Source: CBDDKZ01 sp965230415 (GTDB lineage: Bacteria > Bacteroidota > Bacteroidia > Cytophagales > JAAEPT01). Taken from it: 64,000 nucleotides of DNA. The notes under the pieces are model-generated. The model was not told where the DNA came from and ran no database searches. It was given only the letters and a program-made list of their open reading frames with translations. The stretch lies in NCBI GenBank assembly GCA_965230415.1, contig CBDDKZ010000003.1, positions 496,001 to 560,000 on the forward strand. Reading direction: 5' to 3'. A program made the translations under genes and the position numbers. Positions 8,894 to 18,977 of this stretch are shown here, piece by piece (the stretch's first letter is position 1; each line of letters starts with the position of its first letter).

Positions 8894-9718
8894 TTAATTA
8901 TCAGGAGTGCAAGTTACTACACTTGACTTTGAGAATTTATCATGCCATAGTATTCTATCTCCGATGAATGGCGATAATTGGTAAAAGGGGATTAATCTAC
9001 AAAGCGATCTAATGGCCACTTGTTTAAAAATATTATTCGAAGTTAAAACTTGCGTATTTGTAATTACTTTACCGACGGTTTGCTTCAAAATCAATTCGCT
9101 AAAAAAATAGTAAAAGAATAATATGATCAGCGTTATTGTGGAATGATTGACATTTAAATGACTGAAATTAAAATAAAGGATATCTTTAATAAAAAAAACG
9201 AGCGTTAATACGATAAAGGAATCAATGATTAGGTTAAAGAACCTTCTTAGAAGAATCGGCTTTTTGTCATTTTCCCAGATCACCTTTTTTTGTATAAAAG
9301 AGGTATAAAAAATCACTTCTGCCAGAATTATGACTGCGTAAAAGAAATTATTAAATATACTGATGCCCATTAAACTAACTAATTGATCACCGCTTTTTAT
9401 TAAAGTCAAAGGGAAGCAAAAAATAAGCATTAAAAGGTTTATTGAAATATGGACTTGTAGAAGTCTGTTCATGCGTTTGGTTAATAATGATTTTATTGCA
9501 CCCACAAGTAGTAAGACAGCGCTGATTGTAACTAGAAAAAGACTTAAAATAGAAGCTCCGTAAAACCGAATCGCTTGGCTTGTTGTGTGAACGAATTCAT
9601 CTTTTAAAAAACGTAATTCTATTAAATAATTAAGGATGGTAGTTGATTTCCAGCTTGTAAATAGTACATCTAAAAGTATGATCACACCCAAAATATAGGC
9701 TAAATTCTTTCTTTTCAT
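8894..9718 (-). CDS. RDD family membrane protein
   Basis: 274 residues from the ATG at 9718 (a TTG at 9730 is the only longer choice). About six membrane segments. The C-terminal half fits the RDD domain: RRFFNLIIDSFIVL (conserved Arg and Asp), YYFFSELILKQTVGK, and a final block with SLCRLIPF ... WHDKFSKS. RDD proteins are of unknown or transport-related function. The N-terminal ~130 residues hold extra helices. Genes on either side are unrelated. Confidence 0.75.
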   Translation of the reverse strand: MKRKNLAYILGVIILLDVLFTSWKSTTILNYLIELRFLKDEFVHTTSQAIRFYGASILSLFLVTISAVLLLVGAIKSLLTKRMNRLLQVHISINLLMLIFCFPLTLIKSGDQLVSLMGISIFNNFFYAVIILAEVIFYTSFIQKKVIWENDKKPILLRRFFNLIIDSFIVLTLVFFIKDILYFNFSHLNVNHSTITLIILFFYYFFSELILKQTVGKVITNTQVLTSNNIFKQVAIRSLCRLIPFYQLSPFIGDRILWHDKFSKSSVVTCTPDN

Positions 9719-9800
9719 AGATTTATTCAATTATTAGAACTCGAATAAGGGCAAAATTCCACTTTCTAACTTTATACCTGACCTTATTTAAGCTACTTAT

Positions 9801-10619
9801 TTAGCCTTTGACGATTGTTCTTTTTGCTCGTTTGATTATTTTTTCTGTTGCTTTTGACGAAGATTCACTTTGCCATTTATTACAGAGTTCAATTACAAAT
9901 TCCGGCTTAGATTTGCTGGCATCATTGAGCCAGTTTCCAACACTGTCCTGTACATATTTTGAGGGATCAGCATTTAAATTTTCTAAAACCGGTAACATCA
10001 TTTCCGGGTTTTCTTTGAGTTTATCGATGTGTTTACACCAAACACCTCTTGGCCGGGTAGATTCCGTAGTAAATCGCCTTATGTTTTCATTATCGCTATG
10101 TGTCCATTCATGTAAAATGGCTATTGATTTTTCCAAATTGTTGTCAATCTCAGGCCTTAAAGCCATCCAAACGACTTCTCTTACTCCAAAATGCTTGTCA
10201 GCCACTAAATTCAGCGCTTTATTGAGCTTTTCTTCTATTGTTAGATGCTCATCTAAGGCAATAAGATAAGGTGCGTAGCAGCGGACGGAATCAGCTAAAT
10301 GTGTGCTTAATTTTTCGAGTAGGTATTCAAGGTTCTTAGTTGTTGAATACAAGCGGTAAAGTGTTGCACCTATCAGATTAGTTGTATTCATTGTGGAGGG
10401 ATTTTTTTGCGATGTTATTTCTTCGGAGATCAGGTCTATGTTGTTTTCAGAAATTCCGAGTTTCGGAAATACTGTTTTTATGAGTGCCAAATGCTCGACC
10501 GTCAACCATTCAGTCAAATTTACGGTTTCTATTTCCCCGTGATTGAGAAGGTGCAAAACATCATCAGGAATTTCTTCCGCTTTTCTGGCTCCTTTTCTGT
10601 TTAAAATTTTTGGGTTCAT
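9801..10619 (-). CDS. AlkC/AlkD-like DNA alkylation repair HEAT-repeat protein
   Basis: 272 residues from the ATG at 10619 (MNPKILNRKGARK). The ATG at 10679 would add 20 residues with no family resemblance. Tandem helical hairpins typical of HEAT-like repeats fill residues 60-265. Diagnostic features are RRFTTESTRPRGVWCKH and the repeat ENLNADPSKYVQDSVGNWLND, as in AlkC/AlkD-type 3-methyladenine glycosylases. The expected role is removal of alkylated bases from DNA. I did not verify the catalytic Asp of AlkD; a HEAT-repeat protein without glycosylase activity is the alternative. Confidence 0.75.
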   Translation of the reverse strand: MNPKILNRKGARKAEEIPDDVLHLLNHGEIETVNLTEWLTVEHLALIKTVFPKLGISENNIDLISEEITSQKNPSTMNTTNLIGATLYRLYSTTKNLEYLLEKLSTHLADSVRCYAPYLIALDEHLTIEEKLNKALNLVADKHFGVREVVWMALRPEIDNNLEKSIAILHEWTHSDNENIRRFTTESTRPRGVWCKHIDKLKENPEMMLPVLENLNADPSKYVQDSVGNWLNDASKSKPEFVIELCNKWQSESSSKATEKIIKRAKRTIVKG

Positions 10620-10937
10620 TTTGTTTGTTATATTTTGTTTAAAGCAGTTTTTAGGCAAGTAGCTTATTACTGTTTTCAAAGCAGTTAATGCCTGAATTTA
10701 CTTATCCTTTTTTATACAAAGGTGATCATAGCTTATTAATTCGCAAGTTATTTTTGGATTTCAAAGAAGCATAAGTTACTCATGATAAAAAACCGATTGA
10801 CTCTTCCAATTGAAAGTAGTCAGCAATTGTTTCATATGAACGCTTTTAGGTGAATTTGGTGGGCGATTTGAGGTAATATTAATACGTAGACCGGAATAGT
10901 GAGGGGGTAGCTGAGCGTCTAATTGGTATTGGAGCGT

Positions 10938-11183
10938 TTAATCTTCTTGAGTAGCCCACATTATTACATCACGAAAGTCAATTTTAGCACTTTTAGTTAA
11001 TTCAATAACGTTATTTAAATCTCCATTGGCCAGCTTTAAAATTGATAAGCGGGTGTTTTTTAGATTATAAAGCGACCTGGCCATTACATGATTTAAATCA
11101 ATTGAAGCCAATTCATTCATTACTAATTCCCTTTCTTCAAGCTTAAAATCTCGATTTACAATATCCGTGATTGTTTGATCCAT
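10938..11183 (-). CDS. Small alpha-helical protein of unknown function
   Basis: 81 residues, mostly charged and helical (DFKLEERELVMNELASIDLN ... FRDVIMWATQED). The repeated helix pattern resembles a single HEAT-like hairpin. The ending FRDVIMWATQ is seen in small conserved proteins of this phylum, by eye. Not recognised further. Stand-alone gene. Confidence 0.65.
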   Translation of the reverse strand: MDQTITDIVNRDFKLEERELVMNELASIDLNHVMARSLYNLKNTRLSILKLANGDLNNVIELTKSAKIDFRDVIMWATQED

Positions 11184-11410
11184 TCTCTAATTGTGTTCAA
11201 CACAAATCTATATAAACAGCACTGTGATTTTGTAATATGCTTATAGTATACCACAAAGTCAACCGGGGAAGCGCATAACAGTAGCAAGATTCCTTATGAA
11301 GTGTAAAACAGTAGTGATTTGATATAACTTCCTCAATGGCTAGTAGCCATCGATTAAAATAGGAGTTGTTAGCACTTCATTTGGCTGTCATGGTTAGCAT
11401 AAAATGTACA

Positions 11411-11929
11411 TTAGTCTATTATAACTTGATGTGTTTGTTGCTTGCTATATAATGCTTTTATTTTTTTAAAATCAATCAAATCACCTAATTCATAAAAGAA
11501 AGGCAGTTGCCATTGTTGAGTTCTTTCTGCTTGTTTATTAGTGGTAATATCCCAGCTTGGGTAAACCCGAAACCCTCGTTTACCTTCATTGTGAGCGCTT
11601 GATAGCATCCCTTTTTTTACGAGTATAGCTTTTGGGAAAACGAATTGCCCCAACTTTTCCGCTTTACGAACATTAACCACATAAAAATCAAACTGATCGG
11701 CTTCATTGAAGGGCTCAATAACTCCCTTTATGTTCCGTTTCCAAAATGTCACAAATTGTCCCACTTTCTTTGGTGTAATTTTAGCGCTTCGGCTAATAAT
11801 AGTTCGTCCGCTAAGTTCAAATTGACAGGCGTCATATTCCTGACTTTCCATAGCTGCTTTAAAGCCAACCATCTCCAGATCACATTTGTCGTATACCTCT
11901 TGCTTTATTTTGATTAAATGTTTATCCAT
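11411..11929 (-). CDS. mepB: MepB family protein
   Basis: 172 residues matching MepB over its full length: Y-ACQFELSGRTIISRSAKITP, QFVTFWKRN, FDFYVVNV, GQFVFPKAILVKKGMLS, GKRGFRVYPSWD and an ending QQWQLPFFYEL. MepB is the third gene of the S. aureus mepRAB operon and has no settled biochemical role. Here it stands alone, without the MATE pump or MarR regulator. The start region is tandemly duplicated (11915-11971), which places a second, out-of-frame copy of the ATG 23 bases upstream. Confidence 0.85.
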   Translation of the reverse strand: MDKHLIKIKQEVYDKCDLEMVGFKAAMESQEYDACQFELSGRTIISRSAKITPKKVGQFVTFWKRNIKGVIEPFNEADQFDFYVVNVRKAEKLGQFVFPKAILVKKGMLSSAHNEGKRGFRVYPSWDITTNKQAERTQQWQLPFFYELGDLIDFKKIKALYSKQQTHQVIID

Positions 11930-11971
11930 CTGAACTTTAAATGTTTATCCATCTGAACTTTAAATGTTTAT
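11915..11971. repeat. 2.5-copy tandem repeat of 23 bp over the mepB start codon
   Basis: The 23-base unit begins taaatgtttatccatctgaa and occurs at 11915-11937 and 11938-11960, with a partial third copy to 11971. Each full copy carries the ATG GAT AAA CAT context on the minus strand. Since 23 is not a multiple of three, the upstream ATG opens a 12-codon frame (MDKHLKFRWINI then TAA) that overlaps the mepB start. Confidence 0.85.
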
Positions 11972-12016
11972 GGGTGTTTGTGTTTCCAATAAAGCCGCTG
12001 TCTTCACCTCCTTACT

Positions 12017-12663
12017 TCATTGAAATCCTTCGTTAAGCGTTGTAATAATGTCTTTTAATTTACGCATAGTGTCAAAACGATCTACTCCTTCAATACCATC
12101 ATGTAAATTCATAGGGTCGTAAAGTAATGTTTTAATGTTAGCTGCTTGGCCTGCGGAGACTCCTGTTAGGCTATCCTCAATGATTAAGCATTCGGTAGGA
12201 GTGAAGCCCATTTTTTTGCTGCATAAAGGAAAATTTCCGGGCTGGGTTTCCAGAAGTTTATTTCATAACAACTAAAAATATTAAGTTTGAAGTATTTTTT
12301 TAACCCCGTTATTTCAAGCGCTTTATTTATTTTCTTCATTGGGCCGTTTGAAGCAACGCAGACGGGAAGAGTGTTATCTTTTAAAAATTCAGGTACCCCT
12401 TCACATGGAGCCAGTTCCTTTTCAAAAAGTTGCTCAACCAGAGTTCGGTATTCCGGGACAAAGTTTTCCTTCAACGAAATACCATATTCATGTTCAATAG
12501 ACCTTAGTGTATCGTCTAATTTTCCTCCACGGTATTTTTCCATCAACTTATGAGCAGTAGTCTCGACGCCATAATTTCTCAATTTAATTTCAAGACCGAG
12601 ATTACAGAGCAATTCACTATCTACCAGTGTGCCGTCACAATCGAAAATTAAACATTTTATCAT
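12017..12663 (-). pseudogene. HAD-superfamily phosphatase (beta-phosphoglucomutase-like), frameshifted
   Basis: Two overlapping frames together make one full HAD hydrolase. The first (from 12663) starts MIKCLIFDCDGTLVDSE with the DxDGT motif (Asp9, Asp11), then a cap domain, VASNGP (motif II) and the motif III Lys in NFWKPSPEIFLYAAKK. The second continues MGFTPTECLIIEDSLTGVSA with the motif IV ED pair. The junction is a run of seven A (minus strand, 12211-12217); eight A would give one open frame of about 215 residues. This may be a true lesion, a sequencing error, or slippage at A-AAA-AAA, since a -1 slip restores the frame. Confidence 0.85.
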
Positions 12664-12781
12664 AGGTGCAAATTTACGACTAGATTTGGAATAACTTATA
12701 GGGAATTTTGGGTATGCTTAATGACCAATGTTGGATTTATTTCTATTCAACTGTTAATGTTAAACCTGGTGTTTTTCTAAT

Positions 12782-13114
12782 TTATTTCAAAGCATAGTAA
12801 CAACTTTGACTATAAAGCTTACGAAGGTTTGTGTCATCAATCCAGCTATATTTAGCTTTTATAAGACTATGAAATTCGGGAAAGTCGATAAAACCAATCT
12901 CATTTTTGTTTCTTACAGGATTTTCACGAAGAAAATCATGCGCATGCTTGTTTATTTTTCGGCACAGGAACTCACATTTTTTTAAGTCCACTGTTAGTTG
13001 AGGGTATTTACTTTTTAAGCGGTCTCCAATATCGGTCAACCAATTTTCACCAAACTCCATGGATAATTGCAATCCGTCGTTTAATAGATCGTCGGGAAGT
13101 TTCTCTTTATTCAT
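12782..13114 (-). CDS. Hypothetical protein, 110 aa
   Basis: A soluble, mainly helical protein: NDGLQLSMEFGENWLTDIGD ... CRKINKHAHDFLRENPV ... KAKYSWIDDTNLRKLYSQSCYYALK. Family not recognised. It contains three Cys and no membrane segment. Isolated between two other genes of unknown function on the same strand. Confidence 0.65.
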   Translation of the reverse strand: MNKEKLPDDLLNDGLQLSMEFGENWLTDIGDRLKSKYPQLTVDLKKCEFLCRKINKHAHDFLRENPVRNKNEIGFIDFPEFHSLIKAKYSWIDDTNLRKLYSQSCYYALK

Positions 13115-13360
13115 AATGAATCCAGGGTTTTGTTTCGTTAAAATGAGTCAATTCCGAAGCGTCAAAATAGCTTTTTATGTTTCAATAAAGGTAGTTCAAA
13201 CAAATTAGAGGAAGGAAATCCTTTGTGTTAAAATAAGCACCAAACCAGTTATTTCAAACAGTTGGCTGTTTTCTTACGTTCATTTATTATTCGGTTATCG
13301 TTTAGTTAAAAACTTACTATATTGAAATTCAACGCTGGGCATATTAAGTTTTATTTCTGT

Positions 13361-14095
13361 TTACTTAATTAAGTCGTAAGTCCAGCTTAAACGAGTTAGA
13401 TCAGATTCACTCAACGATGCATTCGGTTCTAGAATTGCCTGCTCTATTTCCTTCTTAAATTTTCCCTTTACGCGTTCAGAGAATAACCAGTGGCATACCA
13501 AATTACTGAAGGTATCATCGGAAAATGCATCCATTACTGTAGGTCCTTCGTGTATATCAAAGCTTATCTCTTCCAAGAGTTGATTAAAATGAAGTAAACT
13601 CTCAGGAGAAGAACATTTTTCCCATTCACGGAGTAAACACCTTACGTCTAAATTTCCTTTATAGAACATTAGAAGTATTTCAATTGGTGTCGTACATGTT
13701 TTGTCAATAGCTGAACGGATGTATTTTTTATAAAATTCTATTGCGAAATCATTCAATAGCTTCCACTCTTCAGTTGTCCAATCTGATTTATCAAAATATC
13801 CGAATCTGTTTAAAGACAAAAGGGGTTCATAAGAAGGGTATTGATAGTCCTTTATGAATTCCAGGTATTTAGGGGCAAAGTACTTTAGTTCTTTTATATT
13901 TAAATTTTCCGGTTTTGCAGCATCTTGATATTCTTGAAGTAGTTTAAGTGGGATTTGTTTAAGGGGAATAGACTTCAACAATTTAGCATCGGCTTCCTTC
14001 ATACAACAATGTGTACAGGCGTCAAGATGCTCTCCGGGTTCATTATCTGAGAATATCCTGTATGCTTCGTTTACAATATCACTTAAAGTTTTCAT
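13361..14095 (-). CDS. Hypothetical protein with N-terminal Cys/His cluster
   Basis: 244 residues, soluble and helical. The N-terminus has a cluster EHLDACTHCCMKEAD (His23, Cys27, Cys30, Cys31) that could bind a metal. It is followed by repeated leucine-rich helices and a tyrosine-rich block (KYLEFIKDYQYPSYEPLLSL). Such proteins occur widely as uncharacterised, often immunity-like or orphan genes. No toxin partner is visible next to it. Function unknown. Confidence 0.7.
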   Translation of the reverse strand: MKTLSDIVNEAYRIFSDNEPGEHLDACTHCCMKEADAKLLKSIPLKQIPLKLLQEYQDAAKPENLNIKELKYFAPKYLEFIKDYQYPSYEPLLSLNRFGYFDKSDWTTEEWKLLNDFAIEFYKKYIRSAIDKTCTTPIEILLMFYKGNLDVRCLLREWEKCSSPESLLHFNQLLEEISFDIHEGPTVMDAFSDDTFSNLVCHWLFSERVKGKFKKEIEQAILEPNASLSESDLTRLSWTYDLIK

Positions 14096-14329
14096 GAATC
14101 AAGTGAAAAAGGGTAAGTGCTTGGTTTTAAGTTGTTTCATGTTTCGGGTATAAGATTTGCGATTACCAACAATACCTTTTGCGTTAGCCACTAGCTATTT
14201 TGAGAAATGCTTAACTGAATTTTTGATTCAGCAAGATGGGGTTCGATTGTTATGTTTTTTTAGACCATATTTTTAGTATGAGTAGCTGTTGCTATTCCAC
14301 TTATGCCTAATGAGAATGTTTTATATACT

Positions 14330-15340
14330 TTAATGTAAGGTCTTTTCTAAGTATTCCTTAAAATTCTCAGGTTCATCCATATGAAGTGCCAGTAGTTTAA
14401 CCTCTCTCTTTATACCATAAAGACCAATCAGGGTGTTCGCTCTTTTCAAATGGATCAATACATTATGGCTTTCAAGTCCACCTAAAGGAGATAAAGTTTT
14501 AGTCAACTTATCCTTTTCAAGTTCTTTTTTTGAGAGCACTACAGATTCGATATCAGTAATTGGGATTTGAGATTCATTCATGATGCCATAGCGCAGAAAT
14601 AGGGTGTTGTTTTCAATGCTTATAGGCCTTTGAGTAAGTGCCTTTGCAAAACCCAAAACCTGAACGGAGGTATATGTACTTAATCCCGTTAAAACCCATG
14701 CCACCAGCAGATTCCAAGGCGCCAGTAAGGCATGCAATGCAAAAGTTTCAATAGCCAATACCAAAATAAAAGCACCAAGCAAGGAGGGGGTGCCACTTTT
14801 CTGGTGATGCGTAAATTCATGCTGATTGATTTCCCTTTTTTTCCACTTGATAAAGCCATAATAGAAAACGGCTATTTCCGTTGCAAATGGCAGGACTAAC
14901 TTATTTGGTAGGATTTCTCTACAAACGGCTTTCAGTCTGTCATAAAAGTCTGTTTTTGTGTGTTTTAATGCTTGATAGCTGTTGTTAGCCTTTCGGGCTT
15001 TAGTGAGCACAAAGATCAAAACGGAGAGTTCCATGACTGGCAATGCCCAATTTTTGAACAGATTCAAATAGGTCTGACTTTCTTTAGGTAAAAAGAATGA
15101 CCCTATCAGGAGTCCGGCTACCATTACCGGAATGGTCGTTGTTTTTGGAACTTTTGATTTACGAATGAGCAGGTAATAGACAAGGGGTACGGTTAATAAT
15201 AAGTCAATGCTAACCGCCAGGTTCAAGGTATCGTTTCCAATTAAAAATGGAGCTCTTATCAAAAGGATTAAAATCGCCAATAGTCCAAAAGGAATTCCAA
15301 AGTTAATCAGGTTTCGGTTTAATATAATAGTCCTACTCAT
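14330..15340 (-). CDS. Multi-pass membrane protein of unknown function
   Basis: 336 residues from the ATG at 15340; a TTG at 15388 is the only longer alternative. About eight hydrophobic segments lie between residues 10 and 240. They are followed by a soluble C-terminal ~100 residues with beta-rich, PH-like character (NTLFLRYGIMNESQIPITDIESVVLSKKEL ... HNVLIHLKRANTLIGLYGIK). That tail resembles the bPH domains attached to some membrane proteins (DUF304-like), by eye. No operon partners. Confidence 0.65.
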   Translation of the reverse strand: MSRTIILNRNLINFGIPFGLLAILILLIRAPFLIGNDTLNLAVSIDLLLTVPLVYYLLIRKSKVPKTTTIPVMVAGLLIGSFFLPKESQTYLNLFKNWALPVMELSVLIFVLTKARKANNSYQALKHTKTDFYDRLKAVCREILPNKLVLPFATEIAVFYYGFIKWKKREINQHEFTHHQKSGTPSLLGAFILVLAIETFALHALLAPWNLLVAWVLTGLSTYTSVQVLGFAKALTQRPISIENNTLFLRYGIMNESQIPITDIESVVLSKKELEKDKLTKTLSPLGGLESHNVLIHLKRANTLIGLYGIKREVKLLALHMDEPENFKEYLEKTLH

Positions 15341-15569
15341 ATCGTAAGCTTTAAGATCGATGGTTTTCCTTTGTGCTAATAAACTCAATATACACTCCGT
15401 TAGGCATTAAGGCAACTTTGTGCGCAAGTAATGCCAACTAATTGAAGGGGGACAAATGGATCAAGTAGTTGTCAGGCTTTATTTTAGTCGAAATAAGCGA
15501 TGAGAGCACTTCTGTTTTCCATTGCATTCTGATAAATTTCAAATTTGACGTTCTACTTTAATATTATAC

Positions 15570-17009
15570 CTATTTGTTATAATTTTTTGCTTGCTCAAAC
15601 TTGCAATCTATAACCGTCCAATTTTCTGTTTTTATATTTTTAAGTTCAGCACCGGAAAAGTCGACTCTTTCCAAATAAGCATTACTAAAATTAGCTCCTC
15701 GTAAGTCTGCTCCGTTAAATTTTGAGTCAGCAATTTTTGAATTGCAAAAATTTCCATCAATTATTTTAGTTCCAAAGAAATCACAATTGTTTATGGTTGA
15801 ACCTTCTAATACAGAATGATTTAATACAGATGAATTGAATTTTGTTTCATTGAATTCTGAATCTAGTGCTACAAATTTATTCATTTTACAATGAATGAAT
15901 TTGCTTTTTTCGGACTTTAGTTTCTTGAAATTAGATTCACTTAAAACCGCATTATTAGAAAAATCACAGTTGTTAATTTCAATATCGATTCCTTTGGATT
16001 GCCTCATGTTAGTGCCGTTAAAGTTGCATTTTTCGAGGATAATGTTTCCAAAGCTTAAACCAAACATATCTGCCCCTTTAAAGATGGAATTTTTAAATGA
16101 GCAATTGTTGAACTGAATGTGTCTGCATAATGTATTTATAGCATAAAATCCGTAGAAACTTATGTTGGTTATTTTTTCCCTATACAGTTCTGTATAACTG
16201 ATATTAATGTTGGTTAATTCGTTTTGTTGGCTATTTATGAATTGGGCTATTATCCTACCCGTACTATCAATCGTTCTTTGTATTCGCTTTGCTTTATTTA
16301 AATAATTATTCTTTAAATTGTTGATTTCAAGGTTGTTATTTCTTGTTCCTATTGTTTTACCATAGTCGTATAAGTAGCTATTATTTTTCACAAGTGAAAT
16401 TCTCAGATCCGTATCTAACATTAAAGCTGAATCGATATCAACTTGTGGTATATTCGTAACTGCTAGTTCTCCTAATAGTTTAATAAGTTCATTACTGGCA
16501 AATTGATTAGAAGCTATTATTTTGTTTTGATTTTTTTTGTCGACATTGAGCAGTGCTTTTTCAATAGCTTCTACAATATATTCTACTTCTTCATTAGAAA
16601 CGGCAGCAATTAATTCATCGATTACAAAATTGGAGTATTTACTTAATCCATTAGCAGCACCGACTCTTTTGTTGGGTGAGGAATCTGTTAATAAAACTAG
16701 TAAATCAGAAATGGTTTTCAATTTTTGTTGTGACAGTTGTATTTTATAATTCTTGACGCCTTGATATATAGTCCAAAGTATCGACATGACACCTGTTGTT
16801 CCTCCAATAATTGTTAAGATGAAATTGAACCAGGAACGTTCCTGCTTTTTCCTTAACTCGGAAATTTCCAGTTGTATTTTCTTTATTTCTAAGGAATCTT
16901 TTACTGTGACGGTGTTTTCTGTCAAATTAACTTCCTTAATTTGAGCTGAAGAGGACTCAGGTAGAAGACAAAGTAGAGTTAGTGTTGCTGTAATGAATCT
17001 TCTTTGCAT
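15570..17009 (-). CDS. Exported/membrane-anchored pentapeptide-repeat protein
   Basis: 479 residues from the ATG at 17009, chosen because it starts a clean signal sequence (MQRRFITATLTLLCLLPESS). Alternatives lie at 17042 (ATG) and 17054 (TTG). A coiled-coil segment (LEIKKIQLEISELRKKQERS) precedes a transmembrane helix (FILTIIGGTTGVMSILWTIY). A helical linker follows, and from about residue 270 to the end are pentapeptide repeats of the A(D/N)Lxx type (SKFNGADLRGANFSNAYLER), which form a right-handed quadrilateral beta-helix. The repeats should lie in the cytoplasm or periplasm depending on topology. Partner unknown. Confidence 0.8.
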   Translation of the reverse strand: MQRRFITATLTLLCLLPESSSAQIKEVNLTENTVTVKDSLEIKKIQLEISELRKKQERSWFNFILTIIGGTTGVMSILWTIYQGVKNYKIQLSQQKLKTISDLLVLLTDSSPNKRVGAANGLSKYSNFVIDELIAAVSNEEVEYIVEAIEKALLNVDKKNQNKIIASNQFASNELIKLLGELAVTNIPQVDIDSALMLDTDLRISLVKNNSYLYDYGKTIGTRNNNLEINNLKNNYLNKAKRIQRTIDSTGRIIAQFINSQQNELTNINISYTELYREKITNISFYGFYAINTLCRHIQFNNCSFKNSIFKGADMFGLSFGNIILEKCNFNGTNMRQSKGIDIEINNCDFSNNAVLSESNFKKLKSEKSKFIHCKMNKFVALDSEFNETKFNSSVLNHSVLEGSTINNCDFFGTKIIDGNFCNSKIADSKFNGADLRGANFSNAYLERVDFSGAELKNIKTENWTVIDCKFEQAKNYNK

Positions 17010-17161
17010 TTTCCGTATGCTGTCAATTCTTAAGGAAATCATAAAATCTTGCAAGGGTTTAAAATCAGAGTGTTTAAAAAGAAGTATGCCAATAATTTAA
17101 ATAAAAGTAATCAGGCTGCCATTTTTAGGGCTTTCATGAAATAAAATTTCTTGATCTGATA

Positions 17162-18742
17162 TCAATAAACCGACCAAAACCACCAGTTGGAATTGTATCC
17201 TTTATTTGCCAATTCAGCAGTTTGAACATATTTATTATACATTAATTTCTGTTGTTCAAAACTGGTATCAATTAGTCCGTCGAGTACCGCAATTTTATAG
17301 CTTATTCTTCCTTTTTTTTCCTTTTTGATTACATGCAAATACTGGTCTCCCTTGCTCCATGACGGTCGATTGTAAAAATCGATATAAAAGATGTATCCAG
17401 TCTCATTAGCATGTACACATTTTAGTTTTCCTTCCAATTTCTGTGTTCCTGCAAACTTCTTATAATCACCACAAAAAGCTTTATTTTGAATTTTATTTAT
17501 TTTAAAAACAGCGCCCTTTTGAGCTGGTGGCGGTGACTGCACCCAAATTCCATTCATGTCGGCGAAAACCGGCCCTTCTCCGGTGTTTGCGTTGCCTTTA
17601 ACGGGTTGTTTATTTTCTTCATCTATTGCCAAGGTATTAGCATTAGCCTCTTTTAGCCAGGGGATTTCAGCTGTTGCATTTAGGTCCTTTGTAATTTTAG
17701 GCCCTTTGGAAATATAAGCTTCATAATCGAATTCAGCAGGAGGGGTGGCAGGACAGGGTACATTTTCTATTTCTATGCATTGGCCCTTTTCGTTAGCATA
17801 AAAGTAAATGTCTCTTTCGCCTTTATGATCATGTTCGTCAGATTCAATTAAAACTCTGAAAGCTTTAAGGTTTTCGTCCCATCGAATGTGCTTATAAAGC
17901 GTTTGTATGATTTCTTTTCCCCGCAGGTCAATAATTCCCATTTTCGAACTAACTTTACCTGCAATAAGCACATGGCGATAAACATTTAAAAAGTTGGGGT
18001 TTGTGGTTTCCATGATCCCTCCGTACCCTTGCCTGGTATCAATTAGTTGGTTTCCGTCCAAATCGTACAATGCACTTAGTCCGTAAGTATTTTCATTGAT
18101 TTCATTTGCATTATTATAGGTGACCATTATATTATTTTCTCCAACGTGGATATTTCCTTCAACCGGGCCAAAGGCTAACTCACCTTTTTCATTGATCAAA
18201 GCAGAAAAATGTTTTTTGTTCTCAGTAAAACGGATCATAGCAAAATTGCCCTCAATTCGTGATTTGCCCTTAAAATCCAGAGGGACAACATATAGTCCTT
18301 TGGTATTGATAATACCAGATCGGTTTACATTTCTTGAGGCTGTATTGGATTGACTTTTGTAATATACTTCATCCAAATTAGGTTCTTTTTTATATTTCTC
18401 AGTGACGGCAGTTGTGACGAAGCTTAATCCAACAGGTTTTATCGTGCCATAAGCAGTATTCCTGTAAAAATCATTGGCTTGACTGAATTGAAACGGAATG
18501 ACTACTTCAGCTTTTTCGTTAATGAAGCCGTATTGATTTTTATCGTTCATTACACGTGCCAATCCATTGTTGAAAGGATAAGCCGCTTTATACTTGGGCG
18601 GTATAATCAATTCTCCCGATGAGTTTGCATATCCGTAGTATTCACCAATGCTTGTTACTGTTTTTTGGGGTGTTAAAGGTGTTTGTCCCTGGCTAGTTAT
18701 AATCGTAGAAATAATAAGAAAAGTTAAAAGAAAGGGTTTCAT
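17162..18742 (-). CDS. Exported WG-repeat protein
   Basis: 526 residues with a signal peptide (MKPFLLTFLIISTIITSQGQ). WG/KWG repeats occupy about residues 30-320 (YGYANSSGELIIPPKYKAAY, QYGFINEKAEVVIPFQF, SGIINTKGLYVVPLDF, KMGIIDLRGKEIIQTLYKHI). The repeats form a beta-propeller-like or solenoid scaffold of unknown ligand. The C-terminal ~150 residues are a separate domain (GIWVQSPPPAQKGAVFKINKI ... IAVLDGLIDTSFEQQKLM) I do not recognise. No T9SS tail. Probably periplasmic or outer-membrane associated. Confidence 0.8.
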   Translation of the reverse strand: MKPFLLTFLIISTIITSQGQTPLTPQKTVTSIGEYYGYANSSGELIIPPKYKAAYPFNNGLARVMNDKNQYGFINEKAEVVIPFQFSQANDFYRNTAYGTIKPVGLSFVTTAVTEKYKKEPNLDEVYYKSQSNTASRNVNRSGIINTKGLYVVPLDFKGKSRIEGNFAMIRFTENKKHFSALINEKGELAFGPVEGNIHVGENNIMVTYNNANEINENTYGLSALYDLDGNQLIDTRQGYGGIMETTNPNFLNVYRHVLIAGKVSSKMGIIDLRGKEIIQTLYKHIRWDENLKAFRVLIESDEHDHKGERDIYFYANEKGQCIEIENVPCPATPPAEFDYEAYISKGPKITKDLNATAEIPWLKEANANTLAIDEENKQPVKGNANTGEGPVFADMNGIWVQSPPPAQKGAVFKINKIQNKAFCGDYKKFAGTQKLEGKLKCVHANETGYIFYIDFYNRPSWSKGDQYLHVIKKEKKGRISYKIAVLDGLIDTSFEQQKLMYNKYVQTAELANKGYNSNWWFWSVY

Positions 18743-18977
18743 GTTTTCATAGTTTAGTAGAGTCGATAATTGGTATTTGTTCCATAATATGTCTTAGGTT
18801 TTTTCCTTCTGTTTATGAAATAATACCTTGATAATAAAAGTAGTTAATCATGAAATGGCAGAAAAAAAACTTCCTTAAAATTATTAATGAAATTTGTCAA
18901 TTATTTATAAGACTTAATGCCTGACTGATGAGACTATGGCTATTACTTCTGGTAATACAAAAGTGAGTCTCATGAAG

